Program-made: the position numbers and the translations under genes
Source of the DNA: Formicarius rufipectus
Taxonomy: Eukaryota; Chordata; Aves; Passeriformes; Formicariidae
DNA length: 64,000 nt
Assembly (NCBI GenBank): GCA_013399695.1
Contig: VXAU01001335.1
Span: 422,883 to 486,882, forward strand
Reading direction: 5' to 3'
Shown: positions 49,773-61,989 of the stretch, piece by piece
Layout: each line of letters begins with the position of its first letter
Numbering within the stretch: position 1 is the first letter of the stretch
The notes under the pieces: model-generated
Database searches by the model: none
Told to the model about the DNA's origin: nothing
Seen by the model: only the letters and a program-made list of their open reading frames with translations

Positions 49773-52700
49773 CTGGAACACAAGAAAATATAAGTACTCT
49801 TAGACATACTGTGCAAATATGAGTCAGTCATTGATCTGACATATTAAATCTGGTACTATTGCTGTACTCAGCTATAGGCTACTACAATAGCTTTCTACTG
49901 CCATCTTGTGGAGAAAGTCAAATATCACAGAACTTCTCCACAGAACATTGAAATAGAAAAGTTTAAGAGAATTAGACCCAAAGATAAGCGGGATGGTGCA
50001 GTGCTATTTAGCACAAGAACTTCAGTTTTTCTTGAAAGACAAAGAACAGTCACTTCCTTAAAGAGATAATTGTCATTATACTAAAAACAGATCAGGCTTT
50101 ACACTCTACAGCTACCTGCCAAGTACATTGACTCTTCCCAACTGAATCACTTACTATTCAATACCACATTATTTAATTTCAGACAGTAAAGTACCATTCT
50201 TAGAACACACTTGCCTAACTTCAAACATGTCTGACCAACATAAACCAAGGCATAATTGAACTTGTAGGTATTAACTGGAACAACCTAAACCGTGGTGAAT
50301 GCAGAAAGTCAAAAGTCAGAGGTCATAGCTTCTGAGTGTCAGTTATACAGTGGCACTTGGAAGTGTCATCACTGTGTCTACAAAACATTTAAATTAAATA
50401 TAAAGAATCTCTGACATGTATACTAAACAAGTTTCAAAAGCTCTATAGGTTCAGATCTAACTAGTACTTGGAAGAGTTCTAAATATGAAAAGAAGTTAGT
50501 AATATTGGGAGTGGGAAACACCTCTCCAGCACAAATGTCACTCAGAGCCTCAGCCACAATTCTTGTAAAAGTTGTTAAAGCTGTCTTTTAGAACAGCCGT
50601 GTTTAGGTGTTGATGTTTTAACAGAAGTCTGATGGAACCTACTGATCCACATGGCGAGGATATTTGCATTCTTTCATAACAGGATTTTTAAAAAAAGGTA
50701 TTAGTGAAAAGCATTTCATGAGGGCTTATTGAGAAAACAGAAGTTCAGCCTCATGTCTTGGGAAAACACCAATCAATGTGGCTGCACACTGTATACCTAA
50801 AGCTCCCCCTGCAGTTCAACTGAGAATAGTTATTTCCATTTCTTCCTTTGAAGCCCACTTATTCCAGATATTCCCATACTCCAGTGGAAATGTAAAGTCT
50901 TTCATTTGCATCATGAAGGGATACCAGGCAAATATAAGACTTATCCCTACCTCATGGCATGTTCTGAAGAGATGGCCCATTGCTCCTTGCTCACTGACAA
51001 GCCCTTTAAGACTAATCACAGTTGTCAAAACCAACCACTGCTCCTTCTTCCCATCTGGCAGCTACATTCAGTACCATTACCTACACATTCCAAGGCACAC
51101 CCTGCAGGACTGACAGATCCTGCCTTAGCTCTTCACTCATCACTTCAGCTCATCAGTTTCATTCTGCCCTCATGTGTAGTGTAGTTCTCTTGTATACAGA
51201 AAATTTGTTTAGAGTCAAATCTAACATGCAGAAAGAAAGTAACTACCTTTATGGTTAACAGCTCACTCATCAGACTTCTACATGAGAACAGCACCCTTCT
51301 GTTCAAGATCTCAGCACATCTTCCTCATTGCCTTGTAGTAGCCCAAGTACCCAACTAAAATCCCATTCCAAAGTGAGATCTTGACCTTTGGTGTCTCACT
51401 TCAACTGATACAGTTTGCTGTTATGGCTTCTCATTCAGACCCACAATCTAAGCACTCTACATATTTACACATGCAGTTGCTTCCTCTAACTTGCCAATTC
51501 CTACATGAGATTTAAAAGAGATGGCATTCTTCCTCTAAGGATATATATTATGGCTCTCAGGATCTCACTTTCAGTTCCTCTAACATCTCTTCCTTTACTG
51601 TAACAAATGAAAGCTTGTCCTACTCAACCATTCAAGTGTGACTGTTACAAATAATTTCTTTTTCCTTCCCTACTAGAGAAAACAGATCACTTGTCCTTCC
51701 TTCATCCTGCTCATATTGTTCTACAATACCTATTTTTTCCCTCAGACCTACCAGTAGAATTATTTAGTTTGTGTTTTATTTGACTGCTAACAGTACCACC
51801 TTAAATATTACCTACTTACTCATTTTAAAATTACGTGCATGTTTTCTACAGAGTTGCATCATTCACACAGAAGTTTCCCATGGAGAATTACAAAGTACTT
51901 AATTTCTTTCCTTCTGATCTTTCCCAAACTGGCTACACTTTTGTCTATTTCTAAATACTCTACTATTACTTCACAATAAAATAATCCTGAAAACTTTTAC
52001 AAGGGTCTGACTTTGGCTCCTGTAAGTTTTAACTAAAAAAAAAAGTCACAAAACAAGATACTGCACAAACGTACCGGCAAATCAGATTCCTCTTTTGGAA
52101 CAGACCTCTTTAACTTCACAGCAGTAGTTCCTGCTATTGGAGACAAAGGGTAAACCTTCAGACTAGTCAACACACCACTGTTAGTCTTTGAAATACTGTT
52201 CTGCTTAGCCTCACTATTCCTCATTCCCAGCTTAGTGTCCTCTGACAGACTGGAGGCTGAAATGTATGTTGAGGCATTTGAAGGAACTGATAATCTTCGA
52301 ACAGTGTTGGTGGTGCTTCCAGCTGGAGGAGGTTTCAGGCGATCAGCAGCTCCATTCTCTGTCTTCTTCACCTTTATGCTTGTACTTGTCGAATTGCCAT
52401 CAAATACAATTAATGGCCGTTTCCTTAAACCTTCCACTGTTGTAGCACTGAAAATATAAATCAGAAAATTATCAGAAACACAAGTTAGATGATCAAAAAA
52501 TAGCATATCCAAGACATGAGTAGTGAAAATTAATTTAATCTTGTATAAAGTACATACATATCCCAAAACACTAATATTAAACTCTGAGCTGCTCCAAACG
52601 TCAATAAAAATAAATGTAATTATATAAACTTACATATACTTAAAAACAAATAAAAAGCAAGAAAAATTGGATCGAAATTACAAAAGGGCAGGAGGCTGTG

Positions 52701-55700
52701 TGAGGAACAGTGTCCCTCAGCAAAGAGTTGTGTGAGGAACTGTCTAGGTGGACAATTATAGCTGTACAATCAAAGACTCTATGCTTATACCACTGTAGCA
52801 TTACCAGAGTAACTACAGAGCTAATAAGTATTTCAAAAGATGAATATTTGAGAAAATGTGCCACCTTACCTACAAGAACAGCATCTAATATTCTGATATT
52901 TCTAAATTTCCATGTTGCCGCTCTTATTCAAAATCATGTTAAGATAGTCGAAAAGATTGTTACACAAGGAATAAAAGCATCACTCAAAAAAAGCACCTCT
53001 GTTTTTAATAAGCTCCCTTTGAACAGGAACCCTAAGCAGACTGAATTACTTTTTTTTTAATAGTTTGTGTCTTGAAGGCTATGTGTAGTCAAGGCTGCCC
53101 AACTTAGTAACTGCTGATTCATGAAAAGGAGTACTATCAAGCTAATATGAAAACAATATTATCAGAAAACATCCTGACAGCAAAAAAATAAAGTACAAAG
53201 TTAACATAACTCATTCCACACGAATTTTAAACAGAGTTTTAACAGAGTTTTAAAAAAGCATTTCTCAAGAATGACAAAGTGCTTGGGAAAGGGAAATGCA
53301 GACTTAACAAAAANATATTTCTGGTTAGAAACTTCAGTTTTCAGTATACACTGACTGTTCGGTCATCTCATATTAAACAGATGAATAGAAGTTGAATTAC
53401 AGCATTTTCAACAATTGAATATATCCACTAATTTGCAGCTAATGAAATCAACAACATTCAAGTTAGGTAACTCAAAAAACTTCAAAATAAGACACAAGCA
53501 CAGTCTCAATCGGTTAGACTTAGAACAACATTACTGCTGATAAACCACACGTATTAAGAAATTGCACATCACTTGCAAAATTTCTGTCAAGACCAGAGAT
53601 TTCTTTTAAAAAATGGAAGTAGACACAGTTCAGGAGCTCATAAAGCAAGAGAAAGTTCAGCTCTTATACGTTTTCCCAGTCACCTTCCTTAACACAGTAA
53701 GTCTGCTTTTCCTATGGAGTCAGAGAGGGGTTTATGCATTCAGACTGGTGAGCAGTGGCAAATAGGAACTAACTGCAATTCTTGGATTGTTATCTTTATC
53801 TATTCTAAACTAAATTGTAGCACTTGTACGAATGACACAATACAGGTAACATTCCCAGAGAAACTCGCTGGGAACATTCCAAAAGGAATTTGGATGCTGT
53901 ACTGTCAAGAACTGTCACATCTAATTTTTAGATACATATCTCACAGAACAACACTGAACCTTGAGTGTGATGTTTGCTTCATTTATATAAAGTACAGGCA
54001 GCTTAAAAGCTTCAGAGCAGCACTCCTGTTAACCAGCACTCTTCTGAGGGAGGACACTGATGCTCACCAACAGCTGAAATCAGCCATTTTGGGATTGTGT
54101 CTCCTCCTGCAGATCATCTTCTGTGAAACCCAGATTATAATGCACATCTACAGCCTAGGGAAACGTTCTATCCAAACTCTGGACTGGGCTGGATGGTGAG
54201 CATGCTCTACTCCACTGTTTAGTTTGTAGTGTGTGATAAAGATTCAAGATTTACTAGAGGAAGCAAAAGTTTCACTACATGAGCAGTATAGGTTTCTACC
54301 CTCTCACATGATCGCTTGTGTAGCCAGGATGGCATCCCAATCATGAGGATAATTTATTGGAAAATGCCCCTACTTTTGTCTAGCTTAATCTGATTCTTAA
54401 GGTAGCACCCTAAAAGCAGAGAGAAGTGTGGGTTTTAGCTTCCACACCCTGACTAAACTAACTATTTGCCTGATACTGAAACAAGCAGATGATCCCCTCC
54501 TCTGTGAATATCTGCAACAGGTCAGAGGTACAATAGTTTACACTGAACTCAGCACAGTCAGCACCTTAACAGTTCTCAGGGGATGCTGAAATGGCCTTTC
54601 AGGTTCTAAGTACGAACGATGACCCCTACCAAGGCCACAGCTCTGAGCATGAACAGCCACAGTGCTCCTGGAGACTGAGTGTTTACAGGTGAGAGTCTTC
54701 AGACTTGATGGCACTTTGGAAACTACATATACACTCTGAGATTCTCACCACCTTCTTCTTCCAGTAAGTAAAATGATCTTACAGATCTATAAAATTAACC
54801 ATCCCTGAACATAAATACTTACTGAAATGTTTGAAATTGGATAGACTGTGTTTGATTTGGTAGGATTGTGTGCAAGCTCAAATATTCAGTAATAAAATAT
54901 ATAAACCATTATCTGTAATCCCAGATAATTGACTATGTTAATGCAGTGTAACACATCAACTCAGCCAACACACAGCAAGTCTTCTAGGACATGATATTAA
55001 TCACCAGTAGTAAAACTAAAGTTTAGTAAAACTAAACACAATATTCAACACTGATTTTTAAATTTTAGTGTTTTTACTTCCCATCTGTAACTACTAGAGA
55101 CAAGCCAACACTCAGTAAACTGTGCTGATCAAGACTCCAAACCTCATCCTAATTCCATGTGCTTTCCATGGAGAAACTCATTAGAGAGCTTCTCTTGTTC
55201 ATACAATCAATCAGTTTATCTGATTTCTAAATTGAACTAACAGCATTCTTAGTTCCAACTTCCAACTTGCACATAACTTACAGCTTCAAAATAGCTAGCA
55301 AGTTTGTTTTTAGAAACAAGAACGCCAAGTTCTACTTCCCTTTATGCACAATAGCATTGTGTCAATTCTGTTTATGTGGTGCACACAACCATGAGGAAAA
55401 GTGTAATATTTTAATATCGAAAAAGACAATCAAACTCCTTGATATAGTATACTAAAACTGAAGTCTTCTCTGTGCAACATTTTCTTGCTGAAAGTGACAA
55501 AAGTCAATTTCTCTCATGTCTCTAGGGTTATTAATACTAACAGTAAAAGATGAACTTTTCTAGACAGTATTTTACCAGCATATTTGTTAAGTATGAAAGA
55601 CGTAACAAAAGCAAAACCAGTAACTGCTGAAAAATCTTAAAACTGTCTACAAACAGGGTAAAAGACTAAGACTAGTGTATTAGATGTTAGGTACAAAGAA

Positions 55701-58700
55701 CAACAGGAAAAGAAAAGCAGAATGGTAGATTAAGCTTATCTCCTTATAGTTACTGTTTTCCCAGGAAATATTACACAAGTTTAACCATTACTGTATTTTT
55801 GCGTACCAAAATAAAAGCCCTTAAACTTATTGTACATATAAACTCTGGATGAAGTGATTCTCCTATCTAAAAATTAACATTGCCTCCTTCCGGCAAAAAC
55901 ATCCAGCCTGCTATTTTTATTTTTTGATAAGAAATTCCTTTGCACCTATTTCAGAACACCAGCAGTTCTCTCATTCAACCACTAACCTCACACTTCCATC
56001 CTCAAGTTGCAAGTTGTAAACAAACTGAGATACTATAACCTTTTATGCATTTGGAAAATAAAACTGACATAAGACAAGTGTCTTAACCACTGTTACAATT
56101 TTTAAAAACTGGAAAAAAAAATCACTTGACAGAATTTGCTTAGCTCTTCACGGACAGAAACATCAGTAAAGCTAAGAAACTCATGACATCAACAAACTGT
56201 AATACTTCCATCCACCTTTCCTTAGGATTAACTGCTGAATTTAATCCAGAACACCATGCACACACATTACAGTCTTGAGCAAGGAGAAAGTTGAGAGATG
56301 AGATTCAGTAAAATAAACTCTTTAGGAAGATTTTGCTTTCTCAGCAAATATAAACAAAGATTTTAAAAACAAGGCAGAATGTTTCATCTACAAAGCAGAT
56401 ATTACTTTTGAAATGGACACACAAACCTTCTGCAGCATGCACCCCTCACTCCAGAGTAGGCCACCACTGTCCAGAGAGCAAGAACAGTTAAACATGCTTT
56501 TACTACTTTCCTTAAACACTGCAAATATGATTATTAATTAGCAATTATATAGGGAAACAAAAAAAATCTTTTCTTCATTATAAAGTACCTTGAAATATAC
56601 CAATAACTCAGTATCAATACATGCTGGGGGATGAAGGATCAATACCAGTATCAATAGAGACTGGGCAGTGAAGGGATTGAGAGCAGCCCTGCCATTATCC
56701 TTGGGGATACCGGTGGATGAGAGGCTGGACATGACCCAGCAATGTGTGCTTGCAGCCAAAAAAAACAAGTGTCCTGGGCTGTGTGAAAATACATGGGGGC
56801 CAGCAGGTCAAGGGAGGTGATTCTGCCCCTCTACTCTGCTCTGGTGAGAGTCCACCTGGAGCACTGCATCCAGCTCTGGGGTCCTCAGCACAGAACCTAT
56901 TGGAGTGCTTCCAGAGGAAGTTCATAAAAATGATCATAAGGAAAGACTTGAGAGAGTTGGGGTTATCCAGTCAGAAGAAGAGAAGGCTCCAGGAAGACCT
57001 TATTTCAGCCTTTCAGTACTTAAAGCAGACCTACAAGAAAGATAGGTCTGTAGCAACAGGACAAGGAATAATGGTTTTAAAGGAAAAGAAGATCAGCTTA
57101 GATAAGATAAAAGGAAGACATTTTCTACAAGGAGGGTGGTGAAACAGTTGAACAGGCTACCAAGAGAGGTGATAGATGACCCATCCCTGGTAACATTCAA
57201 GGGACAGGGCTCTGAGCAACCTGATCAAGTTGAAAATGTCACTGCTGCTTACTGCAGCAGGGTTGGACTAGATGACCATCAAAGGTCCCTTCTGGCCCAA
57301 ACTATTGCATGGTTCTAAGAAAAGAAGCACTATAACCTAGATACTATTAATAACATCTAGAGGACAAAAAAAAGTTATCTTTCCCTTTTCCCCATTATTG
57401 CAGTAAAAGAATCTATCACTTCTGACACAGGAAACCTGACAGCATTCTTTGTAAACTGTAGCAATGTCCAAAAGCTGTACAAGTTTCATTAATCAGGCAT
57501 ACAAAGAATGCATTGTCCTAAATTCTCCAGGTCTAGTCCAATGAAAGCTAAATTACCTTTTATTCTCACTTTTCAAGTCATTTTTCTGCCTTTTCTTTTC
57601 CATCGTTTTCCCCCATCTACTTTTTGGTAAGTCACGTTGAGGCAGGGGAATGGCATGTTGAATATAGAGATCAGTGAGATCATCTTTGTCCATCTTTGCA
57701 TCATTTTCGACTAATATATTTTTCTGTGGGGAAAAGAAGTTGCTATTATTATGACAAATTCCAAACACAACCATCTTAGTGTCATAATTTATTTTTTCAA
57801 AATCCACTTTAAGGTACTGCATTGGGCATAAATGCCAGAGATTCGGAAGTGAGGAGGTGGTTGGGGTGATTGCTTTGGAGAGGCCATGAACTGCCCAGTG
57901 CCGATGACAGCTTGGCCTCCTGCCTTCCTACTGTCAAATTCCCTCATTTTCTACATGGATTACACTCAGTCCCTCCCTCAGTGAGGCAATGGGAAACACG
58001 GGATGTTTTGGTCAGTGCACAGTGATTTCATTTTCCACCACCTGCAAGCGTATCTCTTTCACATACCATCTCGTGTGTGTCTTCCTGTGTGTCCTTTGGA
58101 GTCTCCTGCCTCTGGTGTCTGCCACTCTTTGTTAAGCGCATTTGAGGACAGGTGCCATGATCTCCCCTGGTTCAAATTCTGGTGTGTGATAGGCTGTCTC
58201 CATCAGTATCAAAGACAGCTGGATGCAGCTGTGACCAGCACTGAGCAGTTATTCACCTCTGCCCACACAGGTCAACCCTCCAGTCCCTCCCTATCCAAAG
58301 CCCATAGGTTTTATCAATAAAAACAGTAGTAAAAATAAGGAAAAAGTTCTGGCAGAGATATTGTTGATGGCTGATGTTTTCCTACACTCTTAAACACACT
58401 TCCCTGAATATGACTACCATAGCAGAGCTTCTTTTCACCTTTCTGAAAACCTGGTAACTGTAACATAATGAAGGTCAGTCAGACTTATGGATGTAGAGCT
58501 GTGCTTCCGTCCCCAGTTGCCAAAAAATAAGGGAGATAAGTTTAACCTCAACATGAGGAAGAACTTCTTTACATTGAGGGTGGCAGAGCGTTGGAACAGG
58601 CTGTCCAGGGATGTTGTGGAGTCTCCTTCTCTAGAGACATTCCAAATCCACTGGACAAGTTCCTGTGTAACCTGCTCCAGGTGATCCTGCCTTGGCAGGG

Positions 58701-59740
58701 GGGTTGGACTAAATGATCTCCAGAGGTCCCTTCCAACATTAAATATTCTGTGATTTTGTGAAATTTCTGGAACTGTCAGTTTTAACAGAACATCATTTTT
58801 CTTTTTAATCATGTAAAAAGGGCTGTGAACATTTCTTGGTACCTCCTGGCTATTACAAGACCAAAAACAACTCCACTAACATCCTACAAACTAGAAGCCA
58901 CCAAAATCAGGTCAAGCCTCTGCCACTACTGTTGTTTATAAGACTTCAAGACCTTTGATGTTGACCTGAAACCTGTACATTTTTGTCCACACAGACCACA
59001 TGGACGAGAGCATATGAAAATTCTTCGAGCTCATACAAAAGCCTGAAACTTTGATTACTAATTTTCCAGGCACCTAAAATTTTCAGGTAGAGTGATAGCA
59101 AGTATTTCAAATTACATCAACCAAAGCTTTGTACGGTCCTAAACGGTTTATAACTCATTTTCGAACTCAATTTCTGTTTTCAATTATTAAGTAACGCTTA
59201 CTTAGGCATTGGCTTGACTGATTACATAGGCTGCACTTCTTTAATTCACAGAATCCCAGAAGTTAGGGTTGGAACTGCTGATCCAACATGAACTGGGGAC
59301 CTCTGGAATCACCCGGTCTAACCCCGCTGCTCAGGCTGGGCCACTCAGGGCAGGTTACAGGGGGTACGAACCTGAACCTCACTACCTTCCCACAGACACT
59401 TTTCCTATATGCAGACCCTACCGCGACTCGGGCAAACAGTTCTTTAGCAGCCTCAGTGTTCAAACACGGCCCTTTTGCAGACACGGAGACACCTCCCACT
59501 CCACGGGCCTCCTCTCAGCACGTACGAGCACTTCGGAGCACCCACTCGAGGTTTGCTTTTCCCTGAGCTCCCCTCGCCGCCCTTCAGGGGCCCGGCCCGG
59601 CTCCCCGGACGCACCTGCTCCAGGGTGAGCCGCAGGAATTCCTCCGAGAGCAGCTCCGGGTGCAGCAGCAGCAGCTCCGCATCCCGCCGCTCCCCATCGC
59701 CACGCTCCCCGCCCGGCCTGACTCTGCCCTGCGCCGCCAT
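49716..59740 (-). CDS. C2orf49: Ashwin (C2orf49 homologue), whole spliced CDS, 4 exons
   Basis: The join of complement 59615-59740, 57557-57723, 52075-52447 and 49716-49772 gives 723 bases, 240 residues plus stop; human ashwin has 232. Conserved blocks are LLLHPELLSEEFLRLTLEQ (residues 24-42), DLTDLYIQHAIPLPQRDLP (57-75) with RWGK, VEGLRKRPLIVFDG (about 102-115), STSIKVKKTENG, and the C-terminal KKKIQHVTWP. The Ser/Thr-rich middle (about 140-215) is the most changed. Ashwin was named in Xenopus for a role in embryonic survival and patterning, and the human protein has been found with tRNA-ligase complex components; its molecular activity is not established. It is mostly basic, low-complexity and probably nuclear. 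All introns are GT/AG with phases 0, 2 and 0. The gene looks intact. Confidence 0.95.
49773..52074 (-). other. C2orf49: C2orf49 intron 3
   Basis: A 2.3-kb intron. No repeat or antisense gene recognised. The + strand frames near 50778-51258 look like chance. Confidence 0.85.
52075..52447 (-). CDS. C2orf49: Ashwin coding exon 3
   Basis: Completes a Ser codon (AG+T), then encodes ATTVEGLRKRPLIVFDG through PKEESDLP. The acceptor is ATTTTCAG|TGC and the donor GATTTGCCG|GTACGT. It carries the LRKRPLIVFDG core and the Ser/Thr-rich linker with VKLKR. Confidence 0.95.
52448..57556 (-). other. C2orf49: C2orf49 intron 2
   Basis: A 5.1-kb intron with one CR1 copy (56625-57318, antisense to the gene). 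A single undetermined base is at 53314. The 161-aa + strand frame at 53714-54199 has no recognisable domain. Confidence 0.88.
56625..57318 (+). mobile_element. CR1 LINE, 3' part
   Basis: Shows 'ggctggacatgacccagcaa' (56723), 'agtccacctggagcactgca' (56850), 'ttggactagatgaccatcaa' (57264) and the end 'tggcccaaactattgcatgg'. It is 5'-truncated and antisense inside C2orf49 intron 2. Confidence 0.9.
57557..57723 (-). CDS. C2orf49: Ashwin coding exon 2
   Basis: Encodes residues 43-97 plus two bases: KNILVENDAKMDKDDLTDLY, IQHAIPLPQRDLPKSRWGK and a Lys-rich end. The acceptor is TTTTCCCCACAG and the donor AAAAG|GTAATT. This is the best conserved part of the protein. Confidence 0.96.
58525..58762 (+). 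mobile_element. CR1 LINE, 3' tail
   Basis: 'aacatgaggaagaacttctt' (58549), 'cgttggaacaggctgtccag' (58589), 'ccttggcaggggggttggac' (58689) and 'atgatctccagaggtccctt' (58713) are a well-kept avian CR1 3' end with low apparent divergence. Confidence 0.93.
59248..59365 (-). mobile_element. CR1 LINE, 3' tail, inverted
   Basis: Read on the + strand it begins 'cacagaatcccagaagttag', with 'ttggaactg', 'gggacctctggaatc' and 'aaccccgctgctcaggctgg', the reverse complement of the same CR1 tail type as at 58525. It is more diverged, and its inner end is uncertain. Confidence 0.75.
59615..59740 (-). CDS. C2orf49: Ashwin coding exon 1 (start codon)
   Basis: 42 codons, MAAQGRVRPGGERGDGERRD then AELLLLHPELLSEEFLRLTLEQ in two halves. 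The ATG at 59738-59740 has a strong context (AAGATGG). An in-frame ATG eight codons upstream (59762-59764) is not preferred, because other ashwins begin MA(A/G). The donor is GAGCAG|GTGCGT. Confidence 0.94.
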
Positions 59741-59813
59741 CTTCGTGCCCTGCCCGCCTCCCACAGCCCCGCGCGCAGCCGCAAACGCGGGTCACGAGCG
59801 GCCGCGCGGCGCG

Positions 59814-59821
59814 TGACGTCA
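59814..59821. promoter_or_regulatory. Palindromic CRE (CREB/ATF site)
   Basis: TGACGTCA lies 74 bases upstream of the ashwin start codon in a CpG-rich setting (GCGTGACGTCACGGGC). This is the distance range in which functional CREs are usually found. Confidence 0.6.
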
Positions 59822-59834
59822 CGGGCGGGAGCGG

Positions 59835-60027
59835 GGAGTGGGAGAGGGGCAGGGACAGCGGGATGGGGACAGTGGGAGAGGGGCAGGGACATGGTGCCGG
59901 GACAGCGGGAGAAGGGCAGGGACAGGGGAATTGGGGCAGGGACGGCGGGATAGGGGCAGGGATAGCCGGATAGGGGCAGCGGGACAGAGACGGCGCGCTG
60001 GGGCGCAGCGGGATAGAGGCAGGGACA
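59835..60027. repeat. G-rich minisatellite beside the C2orf49 promoter
   Basis: Variable units built from GGGGCAGGGACAGCGGGA and close forms (GGGATAG, GGGAGAG) repeat about nine or ten times. Long Pro/Leu/Ser and Gly/Arg frames across it are artefacts. Confidence 0.88.
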
Positions 60028-60860
60028 CAGGATCACGGAGTATCCTGAGCTGGAAGGAACCCACAAGCATCATCGAAGTTCAACTCTTAGTCCTTATGCA
60101 CAGGGCCATCCCCAGGAGTCACACCGTGCGCCTGAGAGTATCACCCAAACGCTTCTTGAACGCTCTGTCAGGCTTGATGCTGTGACCACTGCTCTGGGGA
60201 GCCTGTTCCAGCGACCAGTCACCCTCAGGAGGAAGAACCTTTTCCTAATATCCAACCTAAACCTCCCCTGACACAACTTCAGGCCATTCCCTCGGGTCCT
60301 GTCAGCGATCACCACTGAGATCAGTGCCTACCCTTCCTTTTTTTTCCCCTCACGAGGAAGTTGCAAACTCCTCTCAGTCTCCTCCAACAGGCCACGTCCC
60401 CCCAGCCACTCCTCATACAGCTTAATCTCAAGCCTTCACCATCGTCGTTGCCCTCCTTTGGACACTCTCGAAGAGCTTAATGTCTTTCTTATATTGGGAT
60501 GCCCAACACTGCACACAATATTCAAGGTGAGGACACCCCAGTCCAGAGCAGAGCAGGACAATCCCCTCCCTCGCCTGGCTGGCGTTGCTTTGCCTGATGC
60601 CCCCCAGGACATGGTTGGCCGTCCTGGCTGCCAGGGCACTGCTGACTCATACTCAACTTGCCATCGACCAGGACCCCCAGGGCCCTTTTCATGGCACTGC
60701 TTTCCAGCACCTCATTTCCCAGTCTTTACATATATCCAGGGTTGCCTCATCCCAGGTATAGGATCCGGCACTTGCCCCTTTAAACTTCACACAGCTGGTG
60801 ATTGTCCAGCATTCTAATTTTGTCTAAGTCTCTCTGCAGGGCCTCTCTGTCTTCAAGGGT
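60028..60860 (-). mobile_element. CR1 LINE, long inverted 3' part, young-looking
   Basis: The + strand shows, in order, 'ttcttgaacgctctgtcagg' (60152), 'ggggagcctgttccagcgac' (60197), 'cctaatatccaacctaaacc' (60244), 'ccattccctcgggtcctgtc' (60284), 'cctcctttggacactctcga' (60452), 'acatggttggccgtcctggc' (60609) and 'tctctgcagggcctctctgt' (60831). These agree almost base for base with the reverse complement of avian CR1. It starts directly at the minisatellite. Confidence 0.95.
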
Positions 60861-61985
60861 TACTGATGAGGTGAGGTCACCCTCCAGCTGACAGAGTTGA
60901 ACAGGGAAAAGTTAGTTTATTGTAATTCTGTCAGAATACAAGTGTACAAGTAAGTAGTAACGTTATTTCATAATGGTGGCCTCAAAACAGCCATCTGGCA
61001 GCATGCACAATTTACTTCCTTATTCTTTCCCTCTGTCTCTCCTTTCAAACCATCCCAAGCTACTGTTACTGCTTGGGTTTTTTTCGGAAGCACTGCTTTT
61101 TCCACCTATGTTTATCCTTTGTATGTCAGGGTTAGGCTAGGTCTGTAACTGTGATTTGGAACATTACTACAGCATTTGGAAATACTAAATGGATCCCCCA
61201 GAGCTGCCCAGACTGTGAGCCTTGGCCAGTGTTTGCATTGCTGGGATTGGGTCCTCCTCTGCATGGATGCACAAGTTGGATGCTGACCCTGACCCTCATC
61301 TCTGGGACCACACACAGCTATAGACTAGTTCTATTTTCATTTTCTCAGTCTTCCCTGACTTCAACCAGTCACGTCACAGAATCAACTTAATTCAAGGAAT
61401 CTTGTAAATGAATATCCATGAATATTCATTGATGTTCAGCCTCTATTTTGGTGCTTATTTCAACCAGTGAAACTACTTTCTTATAAATTACATGCATCAT
61501 TTTCCTAAGATCTCTTTTAAGTTCTTTCCTCGTGGAAACACATCCTGCTAACCAAATTAGTTTTGTCAATCATAACTTTCACCCTGTGATTTTCTTATTT
61601 ACTATTTACTTCGCAGAAATTTGTACCCAAAAGTATAGTTCCTCTTTGGTTAATCAACCCATGTCCTCTCAACATGCAGTTCTGATTGGGATGAAATGTA
61701 AACCAAAAAGGTTTCTTTCAAATTGCTGTAAAAATTGTAAAATTTTATTAAGCTATTTTGTTTTCATAGATCTGCTGAATGATCCTATTGCATTTTATAA
61801 TAGAGATAATATTTTACATTTTGTAGTTAATGCAATAATTTTTAAAAAAATACCATGTGTCATTTTCCATTATTTTTTAACAATTTTTCCAGTTAGAAAA
61901 ACAATGCTTCATATCAGTTCTGAAATGTTTCTCTTTGATTTGTTCATTAGCTGTATGTGTTGTCACCAAATAGGTTCTTTCAGCT
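60861..61985. other. Unassigned DNA
   Basis: No gene. An AATAAA on the - strand near 60918 inside LTR-like composition could mean another old LTR, but I found no ends or target duplications. TGFBRAP1, expected beyond C2orf49 by synteny, is not recognised here. Confidence 0.35.
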
Positions 61986-61989
61986 GGTG

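Larger units (their letters stand above)
57724..59614 (-). other. C2orf49: C2orf49 intron 1
   Basis: A 1.9-kb intron with two CR1 tails in opposite orientation (58525-58762 +, about 59248-59365 -). The stretch 57840-58320 is less AT-rich than its surroundings and ends in a + strand AATAAA near 58316. I could not identify it; an old retroposed sequence or LTR is possible. Confidence 0.8.
59560..60027 (-). promoter_or_regulatory. C2orf49: C2orf49 CpG-rich promoter region
   Basis: Dense in G, C and CpG around the first ashwin exon, the only such island in the window. It contains the CRE at 59814-59821 and no TATA box near the start. This is typical of a housekeeping promoter. Confidence 0.75.

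Noticed and set aside
53714..54199. 161-codon + strand frame inside ashwin intron 2
   Set aside because: Antisense to a clear gene, no domain, no poly(A) or splice support.
59453..60185. Several long GC-rich frames on both strands (Pro/Leu/Ser- or Gly/Arg-rich)
   Set aside because: They come from CpG-rich promoter DNA and the G-rich minisatellite. Only the ashwin exon 1 frame matches a known protein.
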